A DNA stretch of 51,257 nucleotides from Lightella neohaematopini (GCA_025728385.1 JAOBJV010000003.1:1-51257), one strand, 5' to 3'; positions 41,500-51,203 are shown, numbered from the stretch's first letter. Notes: a model not told the origin generated them from the letters alone. Made by a program: numbers and translations.

Positions 41500-43620
41500 C
41501 TAATAATGTACCGGATCTATATCTATTAACCAACTAATTTTATATTTATTTGATACTAAGCTAATATAAGAATAATATTCATCAATAATATTATGTAATG
41601 TATTTCTTGATTGACTAATTAATAATAAGTACCAATAAAAATAGTTTCTTAATTTAAAATAATATGAATATAGTGGTCCTATTATTAGAATTTTATTTTT
41701 TATAACATTATTTAATATTTGTTTTAGTTCTAATAAGAATGATTTTGCTAATTGATTATTATTAATAACTTTAATTAAAGCATGAAAATTAAATGGAGGT
41801 AATCTAGTTAGTTTTCTATTATTTAGAATATATTTTGCAGCATTATAATAATCAGTATTTATTAATTGCTGTATTAATGGATGATTAGGAAAATTAGTCT
41901 GTACAATAACTTCATATCTCTTACTTACATAATTAGTTAATTGATTATATAACTGAATAAAATATTCAATATATCTAAAATTTTTAGAAAGTAATATATT
42001 ATCAATATTCATTAGTAAAATTAATGTATCTTTAGTAAAATAATATTTTTTAGATAAAAATAATGTACTACTAATTATTATACTAGCATTATTTATAATG
42101 TTATCTTTATATTCATTAAAATAATCTAAATCATATATTGATGTGTTAGGAAATATACTAGATAATAATTTTTTAAGATTATTTATATTAATATTAACAA
42201 ATTTAAGTTTATTATTACAAACGTGACACGTATTAGGAATTGTCAATAACACATTACAAAAATCACATTTTAATTTATTATGATATTTATCATATTTATA
42301 ATACTGTTTACATTTAATACAATTGATGATGTGATGACATGTATTACATATTAACGCTAATGTATTGTTTAATGTATTAACAAATATTAATACCTGATTA
42401 TTATTTTTTAGATATACTTCAATTTTATTTAATAGTATAGGAGATAATTTATTTATTTGTGAGTAATAATTAATATCTACTAATAATAGATTAGTAATAT
42501 TATTTGAATAATTTTTATTAATTAATATCTGTTGATACTTATTTTTTTTTATATTATTAATCGTTTCTAATGATGGAGTTAATGAACTTAATATTATTGG
42601 AATATTATCTACTTTAGCTCTTAGAATAGCTAAATCTCTTGCATTATAGCACCATTTGTAATTTGCTTTATATAATATGCTATGTTCATCATCTACAATA
42701 ATTAATCCTAATTTACTAAATGGTATAAATAAAGAACATTTAGTACCAATTACTATTGGTATGGTATTATACCAAGTATTTAACCAAGTATTAAATTTTA
42801 TTTTATTATTTAAGTTGGAATACATAATCCCTATTGGAAAATTTATTTTATCTTTTAATAAAGATAATAACTTAAATATTAGTACTACTTCTGGTACAAG
42901 AATAAGTATTTGTCTTTTATATTTTAAAATATTTTTTATAATATCTAAAAATATTTTGATTTTGTCGTTATCTTTTATATTACTAATTACTGTTACTGAA
43001 AAATTATTTATATTTTTAAACAAATTATTGTTAATTATATCTTTATCTAATAACTTATTATAAGTTTTATACCATATTTTTGATATTAAAGAATTAAAAT
43101 ATAATTTACATAATTTTTTTTTATGTAATATTTTTAATGCTTTGATAGATTTTTTTGAAAAGCTTATAATATTATAGTATATTGGTTGATTAATTAGAGT
43201 ACTTAATATTATTTTTTGTTCTTTAGTAAAGAATAAATTATGTTCTATAGTCATTTTATTTAGCTGAGTTACTACTAATGTTTGTGATTGATCATTTATT
43301 AGTTGGCCACTTTTAATTTGTTTTGGTAAAATACTAAATAGTGCTAAACCAATTGGATAGTGATAATATTTAGAACCCCATTTTATTATGTACCATAGAC
43401 TAGTAGTAAATAATGATCTTTTATCAAAAATATAGATTACATATTTGATATTACTAGTTAATAGTTTACTACTTACATTTATATCTGTTACAATACCGAT
43501 GATGTTTTTTTTACCAAATGGAACTAACACTCTTGTACCAATTATTGGATTAATATAATTAGCTACTTTATAAACGAAGGTTTTAAATATTGGTATAGGT
43601 AAAGCAACATTAATAATCAA
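41500..43620 (-). CDS. priA: Primosome protein PriA with degenerate helicase motifs
   Basis: PriA normally recognises stalled forks and loads the replisome, using a 3'-5' helicase. The 706-residue product (E. coli 732) keeps the N-terminal 3'-DNA-binding domain (VALPIPIFKTFVYKV), the eight zinc-binding cysteines (425, 428, 434, 437, 452, 455, 465, 468), and the C-terminal domain ending DIDPV. The ATPase motifs are lost. Walker A GVTGSGKT reads NIKDNDKI at 214-221 with no length change, motif V GTQMLAKG is unrecognisable, and motif VI VAGRAGR is absent. DDEH at 310-313 remains where E. coli has DEEH. A structural loader role is more likely than unwinding. The frame is unbroken, which argues against a recent pseudogene. 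Confidence 0.92.
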   Translation of the reverse strand: MIINVALPIPIFKTFVYKVANYINPIIGTRVLVPFGKKNIIGIVTDINVSSKLLTSNIKYVIYIFDKRSLFTTSLWYIIKWGSKYYHYPIGLALFSILPKQIKSGQLINDQSQTLVVTQLNKMTIEHNLFFTKEQKIILSTLINQPIYYNIISFSKKSIKALKILHKKKLCKLYFNSLISKIWYKTYNKLLDKDIINNNLFKNINNFSVTVISNIKDNDKIKIFLDIIKNILKYKRQILILVPEVVLIFKLLSLLKDKINFPIGIMYSNLNNKIKFNTWLNTWYNTIPIVIGTKCSLFIPFSKLGLIIVDDEHSILYKANYKWCYNARDLAILRAKVDNIPIILSSLTPSLETINNIKKNKYQQILINKNYSNNITNLLLVDINYYSQINKLSPILLNKIEVYLKNNNQVLIFVNTLNNTLALICNTCHHIINCIKCKQYYKYDKYHNKLKCDFCNVLLTIPNTCHVCNNKLKFVNININNLKKLLSSIFPNTSIYDLDYFNEYKDNIINNASIIISSTLFLSKKYYFTKDTLILLMNIDNILLSKNFRYIEYFIQLYNQLTNYVSKRYEVIVQTNFPNHPLIQQLINTDYYNAAKYILNNRKLTRLPPFNFHALIKVINNNQLAKSFLLELKQILNNVIKNKILIIGPLYSYYFKLRNYFYWYLLLISQSRNTLHNIIDEYYSYISLVSNKYKISWLIDIDPVHY

Positions 43621-43708
43621 TTTATATCCTTTACTAAATTTAGTAAAATATTTAGTGTATTATAATATATAAATTAATTATGTTAAATCTATTTTAAGGA
43701 TATATATT

Positions 43709-43918
43709 ATGAAAAAAAATGTTCATCCTAGTTATAATAATATTATAGTCACATGTGTTTGTGGTAATCAAATTAATATTAAATCTACTATTCACAATAA
43801 TATTAATATAGATGTATGTAATAAATGTCATCCATTTTATACTGGTAAACAAAGATTATTAGACAATATTGGTCGGGTAAGTATCTTTAATAAAAGATTT
43901 AATGCCTATTATAAATAA
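43709..43918 (+). CDS. rpmE: 50S ribosomal protein L31 (zinc form)
   Basis: Bridges the two ribosomal subunits. It has 69 residues (E. coli 70). The zinc ligands are all present: CVC near residues 16-18 and CNKC near 37-40, so this is the zinc-containing form and not the YkgM type. HPFYTGKQR and RFNAYY are conserved. A TTAAGGA ribosome-binding site precedes the ATG. It is divergent from priA, as in E. coli. Confidence 0.96.
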   Translation: MKKNVHPSYNNIIVTCVCGNQINIKSTIHNNINIDVCNKCHPFYTGKQRLLDNIGRVSIFNKRFNAYYK

Positions 43919-43931
43919 ATATTATAAAATA

Positions 43932-43950
43932 TATTATTGACAAAATAATA
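43932..43950. terminator. Small hairpin between convergent rpmE and murI
   Basis: TATTATT (43932-43938), loop GACAA, AATAATA (43944-43950): a perfect 7-bp stem in a 52-bp convergent gap. It is weak, all A-T, and without a long U tract. Assigned on position. Confidence 0.3.
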
Positions 43951-43970
43951 ATCTTATAACAAATGTTGAT

Positions 43971-44783
43971 TTAAATTTTAATTATATTTAATGATTCAAA
44001 ACCATAGTGCTGTAATATTATTGATAAGTTTTTTGTTTTTTTGGTTAAACTAACACAATATGCTTTGTCACATATAAATTCACTACTTTGGTTATAATTT
44101 ATATTTTTTTTTATAAAATTTAATATAAAGTTAATAGTAATGATATTAGAATCAATAATAATTTTTTTCTTTAAAATATGCAGTAAATTTAATGTAAATA
44201 AACTAAAATGTGTACAACCTAATATTATGGTATCCGGAGTTTCTTTACTATTATTTTTCCATGTGGTAAATATTTTATATAGTGGTAAATTTAATAAATA
44301 ATAACCTTGTAAAATTTTCTCTGCTAGATATACCAATTGCATAGAAGGTATCAGTGTAATTTTATATTTATAGGATAATTTATTTATTATATTATTTATA
44401 TAGGTACTATAAATAGTATTATTAGTAGCTAGTAAACAAATATGGTTATTTTTAGTAAGTTTTGTAGCCATTTGTATAGCTGGTAAAACTCCTATAATAG
44501 GATAATTTAATAAATTTCTTAATTTTGATAATGTTAAAATACTAGCTGTATTACAAGCTATAATAATTAAATCTATTTTACTTAACTTACAGATACTATT
44601 AATAATTTTTATTATTCTGTCAGTAACATAATTTTTATCCTTATTACCGTAGGGAAAACCAATATTATCAAATACATAAAAATAATTAGAATAAGGAATA
44701 ATTCTTTTTATTTGATTATAAAATAATAAACCACCTAATCCAGAATCAAATATCATAATATTTAATTTATATTTAAAATACAT
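43971..44783 (-). CDS. murI: Glutamate racemase
   Basis: Makes D-glutamate for the peptidoglycan stem peptide. It has 270 residues (E. coli 285, with a longer N-terminal tail). The substrate motif IFDSGLGG lies near residues 11-18, PYG follows, and the two catalytic cysteines are Cys77 in ACNTAS and Cys190 in LGCTHF. The C-terminal QHYGFESL matches E. coli. The start is uncertain by a few residues: ATG 44783 gives nine residues before the motif. Together with murA it indicates that peptidoglycan precursor synthesis survives. Confidence 0.93.
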   Translation of the reverse strand: MYFKYKLNIMIFDSGLGGLLFYNQIKRIIPYSNYFYVFDNIGFPYGNKDKNYVTDRIIKIINSICKLSKIDLIIIACNTASILTLSKLRNLLNYPIIGVLPAIQMATKLTKNNHICLLATNNTIYSTYINNIINKLSYKYKITLIPSMQLVYLAEKILQGYYLLNLPLYKIFTTWKNNSKETPDTIILGCTHFSLFTLNLLHILKKKIIIDSNIITINFILNFIKKNINYNQSSEFICDKAYCVSLTKKTKNLSIILQHYGFESLNIIKI

Positions 44784-44839
44784 TATATAATTAAAAATAG
44801 TAATTTTAACTTTACTAAAAATTATGTATCATATTATTT

Positions 44840-44864
44840 TATTATACTTATTATAAGTATAATA
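44840..44864. repeat. 25-bp palindrome in the murI-polA spacer
   Basis: Twelve-base arms around a single central T: TATTATACTTAT (44840-44851) and ATAAGTATAATA (44853-44864) are exact complements. It lies between two divergent genes. A similar but shorter element, TATACTT-ATG-AAGTATA (3305-3321), follows lptB. About a third of one such arm length is expected by chance in DNA this AT-rich, so significance is modest. Confidence 0.35.
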
Positions 44865-45024
44865 TATAATTAAAGTATATTAAATAATCAACGAATTGTA
44901 TTTATTTGTAGTTTACAGTACTAACATTTATTAATTTATCGTGATAATATTATACTTAATTGATTAGTAAAATTATTAATTTTAATAATTTATTAATATA
45001 ATTTTAATTAATTTTATCTTAAAT

Positions 45025-45879
45025 ATGACTAATAATCTTTTGATAATTATAGATGGTTCATATTATTTGTATCGTACATACTATTCGATAGTATCAATTA
45101 ACAAAAATCTAGGTGAATCTAATAGAGTAATTTATGGAGTATTAAATATTATTAGTTACTTATTAACTAAGTATAAACCTAGTCATTTTGTAATTACTTT
45201 TGATAAAGGTGGAAAAACGTTTCGTAATAATTTGTATAATAATTATAAGTGTAATAGAAACCCAATGCCAGATAATTTACGTAAACAAATTACTCCATTA
45301 AAAAAATTAATTAAAGCAATTGGTATTTCAACAATATCTATTACTGGAGTAGAAGGTGATGATATAATTGGTACTATCGCTTTATCAACTATAAATTATG
45401 ATATTAATGTCATTATTGTTAGTAATGATAAAGATATGGCTCAATTAGTATCTAATAAAATTAAATTATTAATCAAAATTTCTGGAAATGTTCTTGGTCC
45501 AAATGAAATAAAAGATAAATTTGGAGTTTCACCTAATTTAATTATTGATTATTTAGCATTAGTAGGAGATAGAATTGACAATATTCCTGGGGTTCCTGGT
45601 ATAGGAGTAAAAACTGCTAGATTATTATTAAATAAATTAGGTAACCTAAAATTATTATATAGTCATTTAGATAAAATTAATAGTGGTGAATTTTATAGAG
45701 CTAAAAAAATTATATCTAATTTAATGCTGTATCGAGAAAATGCTTTTCTCTCTTATAAGTTAGCTACTATTAAGACTAATGTGCCAATAAAATATTCTTA
45801 TCATGATTTTATACTAAAACAATCTAAATTAAGATTTTTATCTAATATACTAAAGCAATATAATTGTGTTATTTCATAA
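45025..45879 (+). CDS. polA: 5'-3' exonuclease (flap nuclease) remnant of DNA polymerase I
   Basis: Encodes only the N-terminal 5'-nuclease domain of Pol I: 284 residues against 928 in E. coli. It matches E. coli PolA from LIIIDGSYYLYRTYY through FDKGGKTFRNNLYNNYK, the metal-binding GVEGDDIIGT, SNDKDMAQLV and ALVGDRIDNIPGVPGIGVKTA. The acidic residues of the nuclease site are intact. The proofreading and polymerase domains are wholly absent; the next gene, recG, follows on the other strand 53 bases later. Such exonuclease-only polA genes are known in Buchnera. It should suffice to remove RNA primers from Okazaki fragments, with gap filling left to another polymerase. Confidence 0.93.
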   Translation: MTNNLLIIIDGSYYLYRTYYSIVSINKNLGESNRVIYGVLNIISYLLTKYKPSHFVITFDKGGKTFRNNLYNNYKCNRNPMPDNLRKQITPLKKLIKAIGISTISITGVEGDDIIGTIALSTINYDINVIIVSNDKDMAQLVSNKIKLLIKISGNVLGPNEIKDKFGVSPNLIIDYLALVGDRIDNIPGVPGIGVKTARLLLNKLGNLKLLYSHLDKINSGEFYRAKKIISNLMLYRENAFLSYKLATIKTNVPIKYSYHDFILKQSKLRFLSNILKQYNCVIS

Positions 45880-45932
45880 ATGAATTAAAACTTATTAAGT
45901 TTTAAATTTAATAAAAGAAATTAAATTAGATA

Positions 45933-48008
45933 CTATAAATTTAAATAGAATTTTTTAGGTAACCATCGTTTAATAAGTAATTTAATCTTTTCCGGATAAT
46001 TTTTTTTTATATAAAAAGCTAGTAACTTAGTTTGATTAATAATATTATAATCATACTTAATATCGAATAGTTTTAATTTTAATTGACCAGTTTGATTTAA
46101 TTCAAATAATTTACCAGGCCCTCTAAGTTCTAAATCTTTATTTGCAATAAGTAAGCCATTATAATTATGGCGTAATATCATTAATTTATGTTTAGCTTGA
46201 TTACTAATTGGTGATGTATATAGTAATATGCAGTAAGACTTATTGTTACCCCTACCAATACGTCCTCTTAATTGATATAATTGTGTTAATCCTAAACGAT
46301 CAGCATTTTCTATAATCATAATATTAGCATTAGGAATATCAATACCTACTTCAATTACTGTAGTAGTAACTAATAAATTAATTTTACCATCTTTAAAATC
46401 TTGTATTATTTGTTGTTTTTTAAAAAAGTTTAGTTTACCGTATATCAAACCAATATTAATCCCCGGTAATTTACTAACTAATTCTTTCCATACTATTTTA
46501 GCAGATTTAATATAATAATTTTTAGAAGGCTCTACAATAGAACATACCCAATATACTTGATATGCTTTATTTAAACATAATTCATAAATACGTTTTATTA
46601 TAATATTACGTTTGTTTTCTGACATTAATACAGTAATAACTGATATCTTGTTCTGCTGAGATAATGAGTTCATAGTAGAAATATTTACTCCAAAATATTT
46701 TGCAATAGCTAATGTTCTAGGTATTGGAGTAGCTGTCATAATTAATTGATGAGGATAACAATTGTTTATAATACCTTTATTATATAAAATAAGTCTTTGG
46801 TATACTCCAAAACGATGTTGTTCATCAATTATAATTAATGCTAATTTAGCAAAATTTACTTGTTTTTGTAATAATGTATGTGTTCCAATAATCATTAGTA
46901 TACTGCCGTTACTAATTTTTAAGCATTGTTCATAATAATTTTTGTTATTAATTTTCTTAGTAAGAATACATACATTAATACCTAGTGGATTAAACCATTT
47001 TTCAAATGTTTTTCCATGCTGTATTGCTAATATTTCTGTTGGTACCATAAAAGCAACTTGTTTTCCACTACTAATAACTACTAATGCAGTTAACGCAGCT
47101 ATAACAGTTTTACCAGAACCAACATCTCCTTGTAATAATCTAACCATTGGAGTATTTTTATATAAATCGTTAATAATTAATTTAAAAATGTTATTTTGGA
47201 CTTTATTTAAAGTAAATGGTAAATTTTTTATAAATAAATTAATTAATTTGTTATTATAGTAATTTATGCGATAACTATTTTTTTTATCATAAAAATTAAT
47301 AAAACTTAAATAATATGATAGTAATTCTTCAATTACTAATCTTTTTCTTGCTGGATTATTATACAAATGCAAATTATTAATTATTGTATTATTTGGTGGA
47401 TAATGTATGTTATATAATGCATCTTGCAGTGTAGTTAATTTGTTAAAATAATTATTACTTGGTAATAATTCATCTAATAATATATTATCTTTTAAGTACT
47501 TTAATGCATGTAAAATTATTTTTCTAATTCTATCTTGACTAATACCTTTAATATTTGGATATATAGGTATATAATTATTATTAATATAAAAGTTAGTTAG
47601 TAATCTATATTCTGGATTGATAATGGTAATACCATAATTAGTATATTTAGCTATTCCACTAAGTAAAATAGTTTTATTCGTTAAGTAATTGATATATCGT
47701 TTAATATTTTTAGCATTAAAGAAATATATTTTAATTTTACTACTACTGTCATAAAAATAACAAACTAAAATTAGTTTTTGATTAATATTGATAATGTAAT
47801 TATTTTTAATTACACCTTTAATTGTAATTAATGTATTTGGTTTAATATCTTTAATTAGTGTAATTTTGTTGTAGTTGTAATACTTAATTGGTAAGTAAAA
47901 TAGTATATCATATAAATTTTTAATATCTACTGACTGTAATATGTTAATAATTTTACTATTTACATTTAGTATAGTATTAGTTAATAAAAAATTACATAAC
48001 GGATACAT
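45933..48008 (-). CDS. recG: ATP-dependent DNA helicase RecG
   Basis: Double-strand translocase that reverses stalled forks and processes branched DNA. It has 691 residues (E. coli 693). The N-terminal wedge OB domain (about 50-150) is followed by intact helicase motifs: Walker A GDVGSGKT at 294-301, DEQHRFGV, MTATPIPRTLA, IGLIYGK, TTVIEVGIDIPNA, and QLRGRIGRG. A C-terminal region with KDLELRGPG completes it. In contrast to PriA, every ATPase motif is preserved. In E. coli it follows the gmk-rpoZ-spoT operon; here it stands apart. Confidence 0.96.
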   Translation of the reverse strand: MYPLCNFLLTNTILNVNSKIINILQSVDIKNLYDILFYLPIKYYNYNKITLIKDIKPNTLITIKGVIKNNYIININQKLILVCYFYDSSSKIKIYFFNAKNIKRYINYLTNKTILLSGIAKYTNYGITIINPEYRLLTNFYINNNYIPIYPNIKGISQDRIRKIILHALKYLKDNILLDELLPSNNYFNKLTTLQDALYNIHYPPNNTIINNLHLYNNPARKRLVIEELLSYYLSFINFYDKKNSYRINYYNNKLINLFIKNLPFTLNKVQNNIFKLIINDLYKNTPMVRLLQGDVGSGKTVIAALTALVVISSGKQVAFMVPTEILAIQHGKTFEKWFNPLGINVCILTKKINNKNYYEQCLKISNGSILMIIGTHTLLQKQVNFAKLALIIIDEQHRFGVYQRLILYNKGIINNCYPHQLIMTATPIPRTLAIAKYFGVNISTMNSLSQQNKISVITVLMSENKRNIIIKRIYELCLNKAYQVYWVCSIVEPSKNYYIKSAKIVWKELVSKLPGINIGLIYGKLNFFKKQQIIQDFKDGKINLLVTTTVIEVGIDIPNANIMIIENADRLGLTQLYQLRGRIGRGNNKSYCILLYTSPISNQAKHKLMILRHNYNGLLIANKDLELRGPGKLFELNQTGQLKLKLFDIKYDYNIINQTKLLAFYIKKNYPEKIKLLIKRWLPKKFYLNL

Positions 48009-48060
48009 TAAAATTTTATTTACTTGACAAGTTAATAAAATAATACCAATTATACTAATT

Positions 48061-48762
48061 TTAGTAAATATTAAATTTAATTAATATAATGTTATTATCT
48101 TTAATTTCTAATATTACTCCATAATTATACCATGAACCAAGTATAATATGACAATAATTATTACGATTAATAATTATTTCCCTATGAATATGACCATGTA
48201 TAATAATCGATGGTTTATATTTGTCTATATTACGTAATAATTTATAATTATTAATATTAAAATTATTATGTGATTTATTTGTACTATGTATTCTTATTAT
48301 ATTTTTTAACTTTATTCTAATCTTAATAGGTAATTTTAAAAATAAATATTTTATAAATTTACATCTAGTTAACCAAGAAAATAGTTTATAACCAATATCA
48401 TTTGTACATAAATCATCACCATGCAATATTAATATTTTGTTAGTTAAATAATTAATTATTAATTTAGAAGGTAATAACTTAATCTTACAAAGATTAGCAT
48501 AATTGTCACCTAATAAAAAATCTCTATTACCATGAATTAAATAACATGGTATATTATATTGATTTAGTATGTTAATTACATGAGCTATTTTTTTTGATAT
48601 TTTATCTATGTAATCATCACCAATCCATGATTCAAATAAATCACCTAAGATATATAACGCTGTAGAATGTATAGCATATCTTTTGATAAAAAAATCAAAA
48701 TGATTAATAATATCTGGTGTATTATTACTTAAATGTATATCCGCAATAAATAATATTGTCAT
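48061..48762 (-). CDS. lpxH: UDP-2,3-diacylglucosamine hydrolase
   Basis: Cleaves UDP-2,3-diacylglucosamine to lipid X and UMP in lipid A synthesis. It has 233 residues (E. coli 240). The metallophosphoesterase signatures run in order: FIADIHLS, LGDLFESWIGDD, LIHGNRDFLLG, LILHGDDLCTND, and IIHGHIHRE. All metal ligands appear present. It is a peripheral membrane enzyme with no transmembrane segment. cysS is divergent from it, as in E. coli, but ppiB between them is lost. The recG start lies 52 bp downstream. Confidence 0.95.
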   Translation of the reverse strand: MTILFIADIHLSNNTPDIINHFDFFIKRYAIHSTALYILGDLFESWIGDDYIDKISKKIAHVINILNQYNIPCYLIHGNRDFLLGDNYANLCKIKLLPSKLIINYLTNKILILHGDDLCTNDIGYKLFSWLTRCKFIKYLFLKLPIKIRIKLKNIIRIHSTNKSHNNFNINNYKLLRNIDKYKPSIIIHGHIHREIIINRNNYCHIILGSWYNYGVILEIKDNNIILIKFNIY

Positions 48763-48842
48763 ATAATATATCTTAAACTATAATTATATTAATTTTAGTA
48801 TATAATAGGATTAATGATTTTATCTATAAGAAATTTTTATTT

Positions 48843-50231
48843 ATGTTAAAAATATTTAATTCATTAACAAGAAAAAAAGAATATTTTACACCATTAACTA
48901 ATAATATTATTAATATTTATATATGTGGAGTTACTACTTACGATTTATGTCATATAGGTCATGGTAGAACATTTTTATTATTTGATGTAATTATTAGATA
49001 TTTACGCTATAAGGGTTACTTAGTTAAGTATGTACGTAATATTACTGATATTGATGATAAAATTATTAATGTAGCAAATAATAATAATGAACCAGTTGAA
49101 AAATTAACTAATCGTATGATTGATTTTATGCATAATGATTTTAAAAAACTTAATATTATTAAACCTAATTTAGAACCAAGAGTAACTAATCATATTAGTG
49201 AAATATTAAATTTAATAATGTGTTTAGTGAAAAAAAAACATGCTTATATTACCAAAAATGGTGATGTAGCATTTAGTGTTAATAGTTATAAAAATTACGG
49301 TGCTTTATCTAACTGTAATATTAATAATATTTATCGTAATAATAAAGTTTCTTCCAAAAATAAAAATTATCCATTAGATTTTATTTTATGGAAAAGAATC
49401 AATGATCATTATATAAATTGGATATCACCATGGGGAAAGGGTAGACCTGGATGGCATACAGAATGTGCTGCTATATGTAATTATTTATTTGGTAATAAGT
49501 TTGATATTCATGGAGGTGGTATTGATTTAATTTTTCCTCATCATGAAAATGAAATAGCTCAAGCTATTTGTGCTTACGGAGGAATATATTCAAATATTTG
49601 GATGCATACTGGAATAGTAAAAGTAAATAATAGCAAAATGTCAAAATCATTAAAAAATTATTGTACAATTAAAGACCTATTAAAATTATTTGATGGTGAA
49701 GTAATAAGATTATTTGTTATATCTAGTCACTATCGTAGTAGCATTAATTATGAATTAAATAATTTACTTAAATCATATAAAGCATTAAGAAAATTATATA
49801 TTACGCTAAATTATTTTCATCAATCTGTATTTGATAATAATAATATTGATGATCGATATATACAACTATTTTCTCAGGCTATGGATGATGATTTTAATAC
49901 TCCGTTAGCTATATCAATATTATTTAATATAGCACATAAAATTAATTTTTTAAGAACTAAACATAATAATATTATAGCATTTAAGTTAGCTAATACCTTG
50001 AGAAAATTAGCTAATATACTAGGATTACTACATCATGATACTAATGATTTTTTAAATCAATATAAAAAAAATTTTTCTGATTTAACTAAAATTAATTTAT
50101 TAATACAACAAAGAAATTTAGCTAGAAAACAAAAAAAATGGGATATAGCTGATAATATTAGAAGACAATTATTGTTAAAAGGCATAAGGCTAGAAGACCA
50201 TAATGGTGATACTACTTGGTTTACTACTTAA
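48843..50231 (+). CDS. cysS: Cysteinyl-tRNA synthetase
   Basis: Class I synthetase charging tRNA-Cys; a catalytic zinc gives specificity without editing. It has 462 residues (E. coli 461). HIGH is exact (His37-His40 in LCHIGHGR), RNITDIDDKI follows, and zinc ligands include Cys28, the Cys in WHTECAA and the His in FPHHENE. KMSKS is exact near residue 266 in SKMSKSLKNY. The C-terminal anticodon-binding region ends RLEDHNGDTTW. It is convergent with folD, six bases apart. Confidence 0.97.
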   Translation: MLKIFNSLTRKKEYFTPLTNNIINIYICGVTTYDLCHIGHGRTFLLFDVIIRYLRYKGYLVKYVRNITDIDDKIINVANNNNEPVEKLTNRMIDFMHNDFKKLNIIKPNLEPRVTNHISEILNLIMCLVKKKHAYITKNGDVAFSVNSYKNYGALSNCNINNIYRNNKVSSKNKNYPLDFILWKRINDHYINWISPWGKGRPGWHTECAAICNYLFGNKFDIHGGGIDLIFPHHENEIAQAICAYGGIYSNIWMHTGIVKVNNSKMSKSLKNYCTIKDLLKLFDGEVIRLFVISSHYRSSINYELNNLLKSYKALRKLYITLNYFHQSVFDNNNIDDRYIQLFSQAMDDDFNTPLAISILFNIAHKINFLRTKHNNIIAFKLANTLRKLANILGLLHHDTNDFLNQYKKNFSDLTKINLLIQQRNLARKQKKWDIADNIRRQLLLKGIRLEDHNGDTTWFTT

Positions 50232-50237
50232 ATTTAA

Positions 50238-51083
50238 TTAATCTAATAGAGTAGCTGCCTGTAATGTGTTTTTCATTAAAATTGCTACTGTAATTGGTCC
50301 AATCCCACCTGGAACTGGAGTAATGTAACTAGCTCTATTTAAAGAATTTTTATAATCAATATCACCAACTAACTTACCATTTAATTTGTTAATACCAATG
50401 TCAATAATTATTGCACCTAATTTAATCCACGAACCAGGAATAAAATTAGGTTTACCGATTGCAACTATTAATAAATCAGCATGATTTACATAATACTTTA
50501 AATTATTAGTATGTTTATTTGTTACAGTAACTGTACAACCAATATTTAATAATTCAAAAAACATTGGTCTTCCTACTATATTTGATGAATTAATAACTAC
50601 AGCATGTAATCCAGAAACATTAATATTATAATATTTTAATAATGTAATAACAGCTAAAGGAGTACATGGGCTAAGTATCGGATTATTTTGACATAAACGT
50701 CCAATATTATATGGATGAAATCCATCAACATCTTTTTTGTGATTAATATGTTGTAATATACTAAATTTAATGTTGCTTGGTAGTGGAAGTTGTATCAAAA
50801 TGCCATGTATCTTTTTATTTTTATTAAGTTTCTTAATAATAGTGACTAATTCTAATGTACTAACAGAATTAGGTAAATTATAACATAAAGAAAAAAAACC
50901 TACTTCTTGACAAACTTCTCTTTTATGTTTAATATAAATTATCGACGCAGGATTATTACCAACTAAAATAGTTGCTAATCCGGGAATTAGTTTTCCTAGT
51001 TTTACTCTTTTTTTTACTATTGACAAAATTTTATTTTTTATATGTTTGGCTACTAAATGACCATCAAATACTTTTGCTATCAT
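50238..51083 (-). CDS. folD: Methylenetetrahydrofolate dehydrogenase/cyclohydrolase FolD
   Basis: Bifunctional enzyme interconverting 5,10-methylene-THF and 10-formyl-THF, needed for fMet-tRNA and purines. It has 281 residues (E. coli 288). Catalytic Tyr50 and Lys54 lie in SIIYIKHKRE, QLPLPSNI and DVDGFHPYNIGRL are conserved, and the NADP-binding loop is INSSNIVGRPM where E. coli has IGASNIVGRPM. The C-terminal TPVPGGIGPITVA is intact. Its neighbours cysS and tRNA-Arg(UCU) match E. coli. Confidence 0.96.
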   Translation of the reverse strand: MIAKVFDGHLVAKHIKNKILSIVKKRVKLGKLIPGLATILVGNNPASIIYIKHKREVCQEVGFFSLCYNLPNSVSTLELVTIIKKLNKNKKIHGILIQLPLPSNIKFSILQHINHKKDVDGFHPYNIGRLCQNNPILSPCTPLAVITLLKYYNINVSGLHAVVINSSNIVGRPMFFELLNIGCTVTVTNKHTNNLKYYVNHADLLIVAIGKPNFIPGSWIKLGAIIIDIGINKLNGKLVGDIDYKNSLNRASYITPVPGGIGPITVAILMKNTLQAATLLD

Positions 51084-51129
51084 TTTGTTTAAATTAGTAT
51101 TTAATTTTAATAAAAATTATATAAAATTA

Positions 51130-51203
51130 GCGCTCTTAGCTCAATTGGATAGAGCAACAGCCTTCTAAGCTGTAGGTTACAGGTTCGATTCCTGTAGAGC
51201 GTA
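51130..51203 (+). tRNA. argU: tRNA-Arg (anticodon UCU)
   Basis: A 74-nt cloverleaf. Acceptor GCGCTCT (51130-51136) pairs with AGAGCGT (51196-51202), with a G-U first pair and discriminator A at 51203. The anticodon stem is ACAGC/GCTGT around CTTCTAA, giving TCT. The T arm is ACAGGTTCGATTCCTGT. No CCA is encoded. It corresponds to E. coli argU next to folD. Confidence 0.95.

Noticed and set aside
42677..43063. 128-codon open frame antisense to priA
   Set aside because: No homology and no upstream ribosome-binding site. It mirrors the low-complexity helicase region of priA.
43937..43942. TTGACA as a -35 box
   Set aside because: It lies between convergent rpmE and murI with no properly spaced -10 and no gene to drive.
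46942..47259. 105-codon open frame antisense to recG
   Set aside because: It lies opposite the RecG Walker A region, which is under strong constraint on the other strand.
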